A stretch of DNA of 33,537 bases, taken from positions 1 to 33,537 of the IMG/VR virus record IMGVR_UViG_3300022208_000018. The stretch is one strand, 5' to 3'. Made by a program: the position numbers and the translations under genes. The notes under the pieces are model-generated. The model was not told the DNA's origin, did not search any database, and was given only the letters and a program-made list of their open reading frames with translations. Of this stretch, positions 7,921-15,599 are shown one piece after another. Within the stretch, counting starts at the first letter, position 1. The number at the start of each line of letters is the position of its first letter. Origin of the DNA: a virus.

Positions 7921-9744
7921 TTAGATATACCCTGGCCGCATCATCATCCCTGTTTCCACCGTGGTTTCCACTCCACGACCGCTCAAACTATTCACCCTCA
8001 TCCCCGCCGGTGCGTTCTCAAACCGAATAGATACCTCGGCTTTCTTCTCGTTCGCACTGTTTCCCAGAGCGGCGGCGCCGCCGCCCAGCAGGGCTCCCAG
8101 CAGTGCCCCAATACCGGTTCCCAGTATTGGAACGATGGAACCCATTGCCGCCCCAACGGCGGCACCGCCAAGCACGCCCACACCCATGTTTGCCGCGTTG
8201 TTCCTGTCTTGGCTCGTGGCACCCGTGAACGATTCAGCAATCTGATCCAGCCCGTATCCTACAACCGGAACCATTGCCGCCATGCCTAGCATCCCGCGCC
8301 AGCCCCCCCTCTTTCCGCCTCCTAAAATTGCAGGTCCACCCAACCCGCCAAGCCCGCCCATCGGCCAGTTGGTGATAAACACCGGTGTGACCCCGGCGGC
8401 GGCTTCCAGGGCTTTCCCTTCCGCCACACCCAACCCCACGCCGCCCATCCCCCGGAGGCCGCGCCACACAGACCAACCTGCCCCGGCCCCGCGAATCATG
8501 TTGTACCCGCCATAGGCCAGCGCGGCAGTTCCCAGGCCAGCCAAGCCCAGGCCCAGGCCGCCAAGCAGACCCGGAATATGCTGCGTGGCGGAGAGCAAAT
8601 CAGTGAGCACATGGTAGATTTCCGTGAGGATGGGCAACAGCGGTTCGCCTATCATGGCTCCGGTGTCGGTTAGTTTCGACAGCAATCCCTGGCGGCTCAT
8701 GGAGTGCGTTCCCTGGATTAATTTAATCCGTTGGTCCAGAGAGGCCGATTCCAGCGCCTTCTTTTCGATGTAATCAAACCCCTGCCCCTTCTGCTCCGCC
8801 AACAACAGAGCTTTGGCATATTGCCCTCCTTGTTGCCCAAAAATAACGGTCAAAAATTTTCCCATCTCCTGCTCGTTCATCCCCCCGGTTCGTGTTTTTA
8901 GGCGTTTAATTGCCTCGCGAACCCCGACAAATTCACCGTGCTCATAAAAACTTAATCCATTCTCCTCCATCATTTTACGTTGTTGTCTGTGCGTGGGGTT
9001 CATCCTCTCCAAGAAGTCCTTCACATCCGTGCCCACCTCTTCACGTAGAGTCTGTCCCACGCCAATCAGGGTCGTCAGGTCTTTCGGGGTAATGTTCATC
9101 AGGGCGGCTTCCGCACCGGACCGCTGGAATCCATAGGCGATCCCGCCAACAGAGAGGGACGTGGCCCCGGCCACCCTGGTTGCCCAGTCGCCTGTTTCTT
9201 TGTATTGGTTGCCCCTCAAACCAAAAGCCACACCAGCCAACGCCAGATATTGGCTGATGGCCCCAAGGTCTTCCTGGTTGGCCCCGGCCATCGCCAGGGC
9301 AGTCCACACCGCCCCGCCTTTCCCTTTGATCTCCTCCAGGGTCAATCCCGCTTTGACAAAATCATCCGTGGCCTGCAAAACTTTGGCACTGGTAAAACCG
9401 AATTCAGCACCGATTCCCCTAGCGTTATCCCTCACGTCTTTCATCGCCTCGGCCATTTTGTCGGCCCCCATCGTGGAATCCCACATGTCGCCCTTGATGC
9501 GGGCCATCAGCAGTTCAATTTCCGATGCGGCCGCCACGGCGGGCTTCAGTTTGTTCAGTCCATACAGTCCGGCGGCAATGCTGGCCGTACCCAGGTTGAT
9601 GGACCTAACCATTCGGTCGTAGTCCGCCTGGACTTGTTTCGCCCCATCGCCTAAACTATGGATATGCGCCTTCAATTTATTGAGGGCACCGGAAAACATA
9701 TCCACGGCGGTGATAGTGATGGCCAGCTTCAGCGCTTCAGACAT
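7921..9744 (-). CDS. tail tape measure protein
   Basis: The 607-residue protein fits the TP901/Mu gp42 tape-measure type. It has a helical, charged N-terminus (about 1-80), a conserved TMP core (about 75-330, with GFTSAKVLQATDDFVKAGLT), and hydrophobic Gly/Ala/Leu-rich segments (about 390-430 and 515-555) that are probably the membrane-inserting parts. At about 600 residues it implies a fairly short tail. The start codon overlaps, head to head, the start of the plus-strand gene at 9743. The Shine-Dalgarno is very weak (AGG), and a TAG in frame two codons upstream excludes an earlier start. Confidence 0.9.
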   Translation of the reverse strand: MSEALKLAITITAVDMFSGALNKLKAHIHSLGDGAKQVQADYDRMVRSINLGTASIAAGLYGLNKLKPAVAAASEIELLMARIKGDMWDSTMGADKMAEAMKDVRDNARGIGAEFGFTSAKVLQATDDFVKAGLTLEEIKGKGGAVWTALAMAGANQEDLGAISQYLALAGVAFGLRGNQYKETGDWATRVAGATSLSVGGIAYGFQRSGAEAALMNITPKDLTTLIGVGQTLREEVGTDVKDFLERMNPTHRQQRKMMEENGLSFYEHGEFVGVREAIKRLKTRTGGMNEQEMGKFLTVIFGQQGGQYAKALLLAEQKGQGFDYIEKKALESASLDQRIKLIQGTHSMSRQGLLSKLTDTGAMIGEPLLPILTEIYHVLTDLLSATQHIPGLLGGLGLGLAGLGTAALAYGGYNMIRGAGAGWSVWRGLRGMGGVGLGVAEGKALEAAAGVTPVFITNWPMGGLGGLGGPAILGGGKRGGWRGMLGMAAMVPVVGYGLDQIAESFTGATSQDRNNAANMGVGVLGGAAVGAAMGSIVPILGTGIGALLGALLGGGAAALGNSANEKKAEVSIRFENAPAGMRVNSLSGRGVETTVETGMMMRPGYI

Positions 9745-10039
9745 GATGGCCTATGGGATTGTTGCCGCCCTGGTTGGGTGGATAGCCCTGGGAGGTTGGA
9801 TCATCGTGACCCAGCCTGGCTTGGGCATGTGGTTTGCCCTGCTGGGGTATTGCGCGGCTTCGTTTCTGTTCGTAGTCTGCGCCGGGGCCGGGATGTTCAT
9901 CGGCTCCGCCCTGCATGTCTATGTTTGGCCTCAAACCGATTCGGCCTCGCTGATTTTATCCGGCGCGGGGGCCGGAATGGCAGTCTGGGCCTATCTGCTG
10001 TGGCGGAAGCTGGCCAAAATCTTTACTCCTTCGGCATGA
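9743..10039 (+). CDS. small three-helix membrane protein on the opposite strand (moron-like)
   Basis: This 98-residue frame is the only plausible gene on the plus strand. It has three hydrophobic segments (about 5-22, 30-52 and 69-87) separated by short polar loops (VTQPG, WPQTDS), and a basic C-terminus (WRKLAKIF). Codon use (GCC, CTG, GGC) is like the phage's genes, and it fills an otherwise empty 278 bases between the tape measure and the chaperone. The ATG at 9743 overlaps the tape-measure start; a second ATG follows. No good ribosome site is visible, and its 3' end overlaps the chaperone extension by 17 bases. Function is unknown; superinfection exclusion or a holin-like role are possibilities only. 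Confidence 0.55.
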   Translation: MMAYGIVAALVGWIALGGWIIVTQPGLGMWFALLGYCAASFLFVVCAGAGMFIGSALHVYVWPQTDSASLILSGAGAGMAVWAYLLWRKLAKIFTPSA

Positions 10040-10486
10040 CCATCTTGCTAATCTCTTCCAGGTAAAAAGCCAGCCGGGTCATATCCAGGTCCAGAATTTC
10101 CGTCCGGGTCCAGCCGGTTTTCATTCCCAGCGCCAACACCGCCCGGTCAAGCTCTTTCAGCCATTTTCCGGGGTCTTTGTCGGCGGATTTTCCCCTTTTT
10201 TTTCCCCCTCTTTCGCCCCTCCTTGAATCACATCGTTCCCGGCGATAACCAGAGCCGTCATGTCATCCTGGGACATATCGCAAACCTTTTCCCAAGGCAG
10301 GGGGCCGGGCAGATCGTTGTATTTTTGCACCATCCTGGACGCCAATGCGGCTTTGTACGTCAAGTCCTGTTTGACCGGGACAATTTCCTCCGCGTCAAAC
10401 AAATCCCGTGCTTTGGGGGGCCGCAGGGTGATTTTCATCCCGCTGTCGGGGAGGATAAATTCTCTGCGCTTGTGAGATTCGTTCAT
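10023..10486 (-). CDS. tail assembly chaperone, -1 frameshift product (gp41-gp42 type)
   Basis: A second frame, -1 relative to the gp41-like gene, is open from the slip site to a TAA at 10023-10025. Shifting at A AAA AAA (10202-10196) joins the first 97 residues to 57 new ones that begin RGKSADKDPGKWLKELDRAV and end EEISKMVMPKE. The product is 154 residues. A conserved -1 frameshift in the two tail genes before the tape measure is known from lambda G/GT, Mu and many other tailed phages. The long product is thought to chaperone the tape measure. The extension has no start codon of its own with a ribosome site, which supports production by frameshift. Confidence 0.8.
10157..10486 (-). CDS. tail assembly chaperone, short form (Mu gp41-like)
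   Basis: The 109-residue unshifted product has a beta-rich start (REFILPDSGMKITLRPPKARD), a helical middle and a charged Lys/Glu/Gly tail that spans the slippery run. It occupies the lambda G-like position between tail tube and tape measure. It overlaps the tube gene by ATGA, with GGAG 10 bases before the ATG. It is made in excess over the frameshifted form in related phages. Confidence 0.85.
   Translation of the reverse strand: MNESHKRREFILPDSGMKITLRPPKARDLFDAEEIVPVKQDLTYKAALASRMVQKYNDLPGPLPWEKVCDMSQDDMTALVIAGNDVIQGGAKEGEKKGENPPTKTPENG
10196..10202 (-). promoter_or_regulatory. programmed -1 ribosomal frameshift site (A AAA AAA)
   Basis: On the minus strand eight A residues lie between GGGGG and GGGG. 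In the gp41 frame the last seven read A_AAA_AAA, a canonical heptamer for simultaneous slippage of both tRNAs. After slipping, the frame stays open for 57 codons to 10023. The frame without slipping stops after 12 further codons. Confidence 0.8.
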
Positions 10487-10845
10487 GTCATTTTCTCCGC
10501 TTTGCTGCCGCTCATCTCCACGGCAATGCGCCCAACGCCTGCTTTAACGGCATCGCAGGATTTGGTGAAGGCGTTACGCATCACCCAGCGTTCAGCGGTT
10601 TCCTCGTAGTGAATAATCATGGTCACTCCATGCCATCCGCTCACGTCCTGCTGGTCCACCCCTGCTTTGGCCAGCAGGTCAAATTTCAGATTAGCGGGCT
10701 GGTGCATCTCGGTGTAATCCGTGTCTCCGTAATCATCCACCAATTCTTTGCGGGCGCGCCCGCCGGGGTGAAACGACACAGACTCCTGCTCCACGGCCAG
10801 GGGGTCGCCGTCTTTGAAGATGTGAATGATGCCGACTGCGGGCAT
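10483..10845 (-). CDS. tail tube protein (Mu M-like)
   Basis: The 120-residue protein sits right after the sheath and matches the Mu M/gp40 tube type. The N-terminal GIIHIFKDGDPLAVEQESVSF is a beta hairpin followed by the GGRARKELVDDYGDTDY block. It polymerises into the inner hollow tube through which DNA passes. A strong AAGGAGG precedes the ATG. It overlaps the chaperone gene by 4 bases. Confidence 0.9.
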   Translation of the reverse strand: MPAVGIIHIFKDGDPLAVEQESVSFHPGGRARKELVDDYGDTDYTEMHQPANLKFDLLAKAGVDQQDVSGWHGVTMIIHYEETAERWVMRNAFTKSCDAVKAGVGRIAVEMSGSKAEKMT

Positions 10846-10866
10846 GATGCCTCCTTGTTCCGGGTG

Positions 10867-12336
10867 TTACAGCCTGGGTTGAAATTGCAATGCCAGAATC
10901 CGCAACTGATTGATCACGTCCGGCGGGATGATGGCGTTTACACGGTTGGCGTCATTGGCGTCCCGTTCAATCACCAAGTCCCGTTTGAATTGGGAAATGT
11001 TTTCGACCAGTCCGGCCTCCATCCATTCCGCAAACAAGGCGATCATTTCTCCCCGCAAAATGCTGGGGGTGGCGACGGCCTGGCCGCCGCCAAAGCGCGT
11101 GCCGTCGTTGGCTAATTTGTGCCGGGGATACTTTTGCGTCAGGCGGACCCGCGTGGAAAACCGCAGGTAGGCCAGGACGCGGATGGTTTCCACATCCACC
11201 AAGCCCGCATCGGGCAGCCCTGCTGTGTTCTGGGTGTGGTTGGTCACCAGCCGCTCTACCAGACAGTTGCCTCCCGCGTCCACCGTGTAGGTGGCCAAGC
11301 CGTCCTTCAGGTGCAGGTTACGCTCGGTCTGGGTGAAGCGGTCGGCGTCCGCCGGGGCCAGCATCCCGGTCAGCGGCAGGGTTTGCCTGGGGCGTCCGGG
11401 GTCGGGCTCTCCAGCGTCCACAGCCGCCGCGATGGCCGCCGCTATCCAAGGCGGTGTGGGGCTTTTTTGCAGACCCACCGCCACGATCAGAGGGTTGTTC
11501 CGGGTAGAGGCCCAGGTGGACCCGGCGGCGTGAGTGCCCCCCAATGCGGTGAACGCAACCCCTTCGGACTGGCGCATCGGACCCCAGCGCCCGTCCAGTT
11601 CCGTTTCCAAAACCAACATGTTGGCCCCATCGGTATAAGGGGTTGTAATGGTGTTGTACCAGCCGCCAGCCGTCGCCGTCAGCGCGGCGGTGATGTCGGG
11701 GTTTCCGGCACCACCGGTCATGGCGGTGACAGCCAGCGTCACCCCGGCGGGCAGCCGCTCTCCCTGAAAATACGAATGGCGGATGTCCAGGCTGTTTCCC
11801 GTCTCGCCCTTCCATCGGCAGGTGATATTGACCTTAGACAGAGTCACCCCGTCCACGGCGGCCGTGGCCGCACAATCCGGGTCGGCATTGATGGAGGCCG
11901 CCATGTTGGCGGCGATGGTATTGGCCGTGTCGTTGGCGGCCACGCCAACGGGCATCCTCCGTCCGCCGATGTACAAAGCAATGGTTCCCCCGCCGACGGC
12001 GGGGCCGGTAACGGTGACAGCCCCGGCGGCGGCAACCCCCGCCGCCAGGTCGTCCAAGGCCACGGCCCATAGGTCCACGTTGGGGTTGGCTTTTTTGACG
12101 GCGGCAATCATGGCCGCCAATAGGCTTCCCCGCCCAAAGTCGGCCATGCCTTGACTGTCCGACAGCACTCGGGTAGGCACCCCGGCCGCCACCTGGCCGA
12201 CGGCCAGACGCTGGCCGATCAACAGCAGTTCCCCCGGCATGGACGGTGTGCCGGATACCATTTTGCTGGTGTCAAACTCTGCGAATACGCCGGGCGTCAT
12301 CAGGCTGACGGGGATTTGATTGAACGAGACGCTCAT
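10867..12336 (-). CDS. contractile tail sheath protein (Mu L-like)
   Basis: The 489-residue protein matches Mu L/gp39. The start (SVSFNQIPVSLMTPGVFAEF) and the C-terminal region (LKRDLVIERDANDANRVNAI type block ending DVINQLRILALQFQPRL) are typical of Mu-like sheaths. The presence of a sheath makes this a myovirus. It overlaps gp38 by ATGA and has AAAGGAGG before the ATG. A 20-base spacer separates it from the tube gene. Confidence 0.95.
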   Translation of the reverse strand: MSVSFNQIPVSLMTPGVFAEFDTSKMVSGTPSMPGELLLIGQRLAVGQVAAGVPTRVLSDSQGMADFGRGSLLAAMIAAVKKANPNVDLWAVALDDLAAGVAAAGAVTVTGPAVGGGTIALYIGGRRMPVGVAANDTANTIAANMAASINADPDCAATAAVDGVTLSKVNITCRWKGETGNSLDIRHSYFQGERLPAGVTLAVTAMTGGAGNPDITAALTATAGGWYNTITTPYTDGANMLVLETELDGRWGPMRQSEGVAFTALGGTHAAGSTWASTRNNPLIVAVGLQKSPTPPWIAAAIAAAVDAGEPDPGRPRQTLPLTGMLAPADADRFTQTERNLHLKDGLATYTVDAGGNCLVERLVTNHTQNTAGLPDAGLVDVETIRVLAYLRFSTRVRLTQKYPRHKLANDGTRFGGGQAVATPSILRGEMIALFAEWMEAGLVENISQFKRDLVIERDANDANRVNAIIPPDVINQLRILALQFQPRL

Positions 12337-12536
12337 TTGCGGCCTCCTTTCTGGGCGGATTCAGGCGTGGCGATGGCCGATTTGGGCGATTCCACCGCCT
12401 CCACGTCTCCATCGTTCAGCCGCCGCCGCCAATGCGTTCCGTCTTCCACCAACAGGCCCTCGGGCGGCAGAGGATTTCCGGTGGCCGGGTCCAACACCCG
12501 CAGGCCAGGGCCGGGCTTGATAAAAATCTTCGCCAT
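12333..12536 (-). CDS. DUF2635 small protein (Mu gp38-like)
   Basis: The 67-residue protein is of the DUF2635 family, which always lies just before the sheath gene in Mu-like phages. The pattern KPGPGLRVLDPATGNPLPPEG followed by W-R-R-R-L-N-D-G-D-V is characteristic. Its exact role is unknown. AAGGAG lies before the ATG, and the end overlaps the sheath start. Confidence 0.9.
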   Translation of the reverse strand: MAKIFIKPGPGLRVLDPATGNPLPPEGLLVEDGTHWRRRLNDGDVEAVESPKSAIATPESAQKGGRK

Positions 12537-12548
12537 CTGTTCTCCTTG

Positions 12549-13118
12549 TTAGGGAAGGTTGATATGGTCTTGTGCTTCCGGCGTTCCGTCTTTCGGGGCC
12601 AGGTCCCAATCCGCGTAAAACCGCAGAAAATCGTTCAGGGCGGCAATGTCGGCGGCCGTCATGGCCTGCACCTCTACCGTCTGCCTCCAGCTGACGGCCC
12701 ACAGGGCCAGCCCGGCGGCCTGATCCGCCGGAGCGGAAAATAGGTTTTCGGCTTTCAGATCGGTGGGGGCCTGGGTGTTCGCGGCGCCCCACCGGTTCCC
12801 CGCTGTGGTCAGCAGCACCGCCTGGGCCAGCGCCAGGGCGGCGGCCCCCCGGCCAGTTTTGGCCGCGCCGCCTGCGGCAGGTAAGTCTTTCCCCAGAACA
12901 AACACGGCCCATTGGGCTGTCAGCCGGTAGTCTCCCTGGCTTTGCATTTCGATTTTCGGAATTCCCAGGCAGGCCGCCAGCAAGGCCGGAGTTTTGGTTG
13001 CCAGGGTTTTCAGGTTGTCCAGGTTGAAGCGGCCATCGTGGGCCTGGCAGTTTCCGCCCGGCACCAGCGGAGCCAACGCCGCCACAATCTGGTCCCGTAT
13101 CTGAATCAACCTGTCCAT
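12549..13118 (-). CDS. tail terminator-like protein gp37 (DUF1834)
   Basis: The 189-residue protein fits the Mu gp37/DUF1834 family in size and position, between gpG and DUF2635. It starts DRLIQIRDQIVAALAPLVPG and has a W-rich beta C-terminal part (LALWAVSWRQTVEV). gp37-type proteins cap the tail tube and set its joining to the head. It starts one base after the gpG-like stop, with a weak GAGAG site, so coupling is likely. Confidence 0.8.
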   Translation of the reverse strand: MDRLIQIRDQIVAALAPLVPGGNCQAHDGRFNLDNLKTLATKTPALLAACLGIPKIEMQSQGDYRLTAQWAVFVLGKDLPAAGGAAKTGRGAAALALAQAVLLTTAGNRWGAANTQAPTDLKAENLFSAPADQAAGLALWAVSWRQTVEVQAMTAADIAALNDFLRFYADWDLAPKDGTPEAQDHINLP

Positions 13119-13119
13119 G

Positions 13120-13572
13120 TCATGCTCTCAACATTTTTTCGGCCCAGTTGTCCACGATTTGTTCGATGTCAGCCAGGTCTTTATCTGACAGCCCCAGGTA
13201 CGGGCGGGCGGGCAAGCCCGGCTTGCCCACGGCGGCTCCTCCAAATTGGTGGATGGCGGCATAGACCAGGTTGGATCCGATCTGCACCTGGTGGCCGGAA
13301 ACCAGATGCTGAATGGATTGCAGCAGGTGGATTTCACCCATTAGCAGGCTGTGGCCGACATGGCGTGAGTGCCTGTATCGCTCCGACCAGGGCGCCCACG
13401 GCTTTCCATCCGGGCTGGTTTTATCCTTGGCAATCCGCTGCTGAGTTTGGGCGGCAACCATTCCGCCCAGAGCATCCAGCAAACCGTGCATGTCGGTTCC
13501 GGCCATCCGCCGCAGTTTGGCTTGCAGCCGTTCAATCCCGGCCACTTCCACTTGGATCGCCGTGCCGGACAT
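13120..13572 (-). CDS. virion morphogenesis / tail completion protein (Mu gpG, P2 gpS family)
   Basis: The 150-residue protein has the family features: an N-terminal helical pair (IERLQAKLRRMAGTD), the block DALGGMVAAQTQQRIAKDKTSPDGKPWAPWSERY, and the later QFGGAAVGKPGLPARPYLGLSDKD. The PARPYLGLSD sequence is the strongest mark. In Mu, gene G lies between F and I; here it stands between gp36 and gp37. It helps to complete the head-tail interface. AGGAG lies before the ATG. Confidence 0.9.
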   Translation of the reverse strand: MSGTAIQVEVAGIERLQAKLRRMAGTDMHGLLDALGGMVAAQTQQRIAKDKTSPDGKPWAPWSERYRHSRHVGHSLLMGEIHLLQSIQHLVSGHQVQIGSNLVYAAIHQFGGAAVGKPGLPARPYLGLSDKDLADIEQIVDNWAEKMLRA

Positions 13573-13584
13573 TCGATTCTCCTG

Positions 13585-14004
13585 TTACATCCCGCCGGTA
13601 TTGTCCCGGCCCCAACGCCGGGGTTGCGCGGTGAGAACGGCCTGGCCGGACGTGGTGGGCTGACCGGTTTCAATCCCCAACGTGGCCCGCCCATCGGCCA
13701 AGTCTTTCAGCCACTTGATACGCTCCTTGTGCCGGTTGGCCCTCTCTTCGGTCAGCATTCCGGGGCCGCCGGACAACTCGTACAGGGCGATATCCACCGC
13801 CACCTGCGTCAGCACCGGCGGCACAACCACCAGCGGAACGGGATAGCGGGCCGCCAGGTAGCTGTCCATCAGAGCAGAGGCATCGGCCAGGGCTTTGTCC
13901 ACCACCGGACCGTCTACCAATCCGTCACCGTTCCGGTCGGCAACCAGCAACAGGGCATCGTTTCCGTAAGCGGTCACAATGTCAGATTGGGTGGCGTAGG
14001 GCAT
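13585..14004 (-). CDS. head-tail adaptor gp36-like (DUF1320)
   Basis: The 139-residue protein is a DUF1320 member (Mu gp36). The start PYATQSDIVTAYG and the mid block DASALMDSYLAARYPVPL are typical. It is a likely head completion/adaptor protein between portal and tail. AAGGAG lies before the ATG. Three bases separate it from the gp35-like gene. Confidence 0.92.
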   Translation of the reverse strand: MPYATQSDIVTAYGNDALLLVADRNGDGLVDGPVVDKALADASALMDSYLAARYPVPLVVVPPVLTQVAVDIALYELSGGPGMLTEERANRHKERIKWLKDLADGRATLGIETGQPTTSGQAVLTAQPRRWGRDNTGGM

Positions 14005-14006
14005 AT

Positions 14007-14207
14007 TTACTCCTTAGGTTTTTTATCTTTCTTCCTCGGGAGGTCCGCATCGGCCTCGCTGACCATCAGCAGAGGCTCGGTTTTGATCTCTTCGATTTGT
14101 TCAGCCGTCAGGTCGTCCAAAAAAACGATGGTTTCCTCCGGGCCGAATTTAATTCCCGCCCGCCAGAAACCCTCTTGAGGCCCTTTCACAATCAGCGCGT
14201 TCGCCAT
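14007..14207 (-). CDS. gp35-like (HI1506-related) small head protein
   Basis: The 66-residue protein matches the HI1506/Mu gp35 type: a short hydrophobic beta start, GFWRAGIKFGPEETIVFLDDLTAEQIEEIKTEPLL, and a charged Lys/Asp tail. The role is uncertain; it lies always between capsid T and DUF1320. AAAGG lies before the ATG. Confidence 0.85.
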   Translation of the reverse strand: MANALIVKGPQEGFWRAGIKFGPEETIVFLDDLTAEQIEEIKTEPLLMVSEADADLPRKKDKKPKE

Positions 14208-14231
14208 GATTTACCTTTTGGTCGTTGGTTA

Positions 14232-14254
14232 AGGGCGGCTGTTACAGCCGCCCT
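14232..14254 (-). terminator. strong hairpin downstream of the major capsid gene
   Basis: Bases 14232-14241 and 14245-14254 form a perfect 10-bp GC-rich stem with a 3-base loop, between the capsid stop and gp35. The T-run that an intrinsic terminator needs is absent (TTAACC follows on the minus strand). A role in protecting capsid mRNA 3' ends or partial attenuation is therefore as likely as termination. Confidence 0.5.
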
Positions 14255-14267
14255 ATCAGATCACGGG

Positions 14268-15146
14268 TTAGGCCAGCCAGGGCACCACCAGGACTTCCGC
14301 GTCACCGACCCAGGGGTTGCTGGCACCGTTGGCTCCAGTCTGGGCCTTCAGGATGGTCTTGGCGGCCATCTCCAGGGAGGGAGGCACCACCAAAACGGTC
14401 GGTCGGATTCCCAGAGGGCGGCCATCATCGCTCTTGTATGCCCCCATCGCCGCCTTGGCGGCGGCATAGGCATTGGAATCCAATACCTGTTTGGACCCGT
14501 AGGCCATTTGCCAGAACGCAAACCCCACGTTGGCGCGGGCTTCAACGCCGTAGCGGAATTCCCTGCGGGCAAACACCTGCTCATCATCCGCCCTATCCAT
14601 CGCCTGAAAGGCGTAGTCCAGGCGCTTTTGGAAAATCAAGGGCTTCAGCGCGCGACTCGTGTCCAACAAAAACCAGGGCGTTCCGGCCCCGCCGCCGTTA
14701 TTGCTCACCACTCCGCCGCCAACCGGATGATTGGTGTCGAAAAAATACTGCCCGTCGTAGCACCGGGTGGTCCACCCCGCGAGTAAAAGGGCAAAAACCA
14801 ATTCATCGGGGTGGGTTTTAGCCGCCCGGCCCAGCTCAGCAATCAGCGGAGAATAAACCGCATATTGGTCGTCCTCAACGTCGGACTTCGGTACAGACAC
14901 GGTACTTTCAAACGTTTTGTTTTTCAGGCTGTAATCGAACTCTTTCAGGTTGTTGATCATCCTGTCCCCCAGCCATTCCCGCAGTTTGGGGAATTGCCCC
15001 AGCCAGGCATAGCGGTTTTCGGCGGTCGAACTGGGCACCTCGGTGGCCACTTTAGCGAACATGGAGACCGCGCCGTCGAAGGCCTCTTTGAAATTGGCCT
15101 TGAATCCAACGTTCAAGGCGGAAATATTTGTTGCGTTGATAAGCAT
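14268..15146 (-). CDS. major capsid protein (Mu T-like)
   Basis: The 292-residue protein fits the Mu gpT family in length and in the conserved start: an N-terminal ALNVGFKANFKEAFDGA block followed by PSSTAENRYAWLGQFPKLREWLGDR. It carries the HK97-type capsid fold in this family. It lies after the decoration protein and is followed by a strong hairpin. The site before the ATG is only a weak AAGG. Confidence 0.95.
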   Translation of the reverse strand: MLINATNISALNVGFKANFKEAFDGAVSMFAKVATEVPSSTAENRYAWLGQFPKLREWLGDRMINNLKEFDYSLKNKTFESTVSVPKSDVEDDQYAVYSPLIAELGRAAKTHPDELVFALLLAGWTTRCYDGQYFFDTNHPVGGGVVSNNGGGAGTPWFLLDTSRALKPLIFQKRLDYAFQAMDRADDEQVFARREFRYGVEARANVGFAFWQMAYGSKQVLDSNAYAAAKAAMGAYKSDDGRPLGIRPTVLVVPPSLEMAAKTILKAQTGANGASNPWVGDAEVLVVPWLA

Positions 15147-15188
15147 GGTTGCCTTTTTGTTTATGTGAATTGTTATGGGTTGACAGCG

Positions 15189-15596
15189 TCAGCGGATTTC
15201 CACCCACACGCCGTCCGATTCGATGTCGATGATTTTCCCTGCGGCAGAGCGGGTGCCGGCTCCGTTCGTGGCGGCCACGGTCTGGTCGTCCACGATGTAG
15301 GCCGTCCCACCCACGTTGGCCTGGCCAATCGGGTCGGCCCCGGAGTTGGAAAACTTGAAAACCCCCCTGCTCACCTTGGCGGAAACGGCTCCGTCCGCCC
15401 CGCCCGTGTTGTCGGCCTGGGCATTGGCCCGCCCAACGGCTTTCAGGGTAGTCGCAGTGGAACCGGGCACGGCGAATCCCGTAGCGTTCACCGCTACCAA
15501 CGCCCCTTGATAAATTTTCGCGTTGGCGGCCACGGGGAGAGACAGGTCGTTCCCTGCGCGTTCCGGCGTGTTGCGGGCAGTCGTGAGTGCGGCCAT
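15189..15596 (-). CDS. capsid decoration/cement-like protein (Mu gp33 position)
   Basis: The 135-residue Ala/Gly/Val-rich protein has the beta-rich pattern of DUF2190-type capsid cement proteins (LSLPVAANAKIYQGALVAVN near the start, then VGGTAYIVDDQTVA, ending IESDGVWVEIR). It lies between the protease/scaffold and the major capsid, the usual place for a decoration or head-stabilising subunit. Its ribosome site, GGGAG, lies over the protease stop codon. Confidence 0.75.
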   Translation of the reverse strand: MAALTTARNTPERAGNDLSLPVAANAKIYQGALVAVNATGFAVPGSTATTLKAVGRANAQADNTGGADGAVSAKVSRGVFKFSNSGADPIGQANVGGTAYIVDDQTVAATNGAGTRSAAGKIIDIESDGVWVEIR

Positions 15597-15599
15597 GTT

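Noticed and set aside
9737-9934. Minus-strand 65-codon frame between tape measure and chaperone
   Set aside because: Its Pro/Gln/His-rich sequence looks non-coding, whereas the plus-strand frame over it is a coherent membrane protein.
11119-12072. 317-codon plus-strand frame
   Set aside because: It lies wholly antisense to the sheath gene; the Gly/Arg/His-rich product is typical of a shadow frame in GC-rich DNA.
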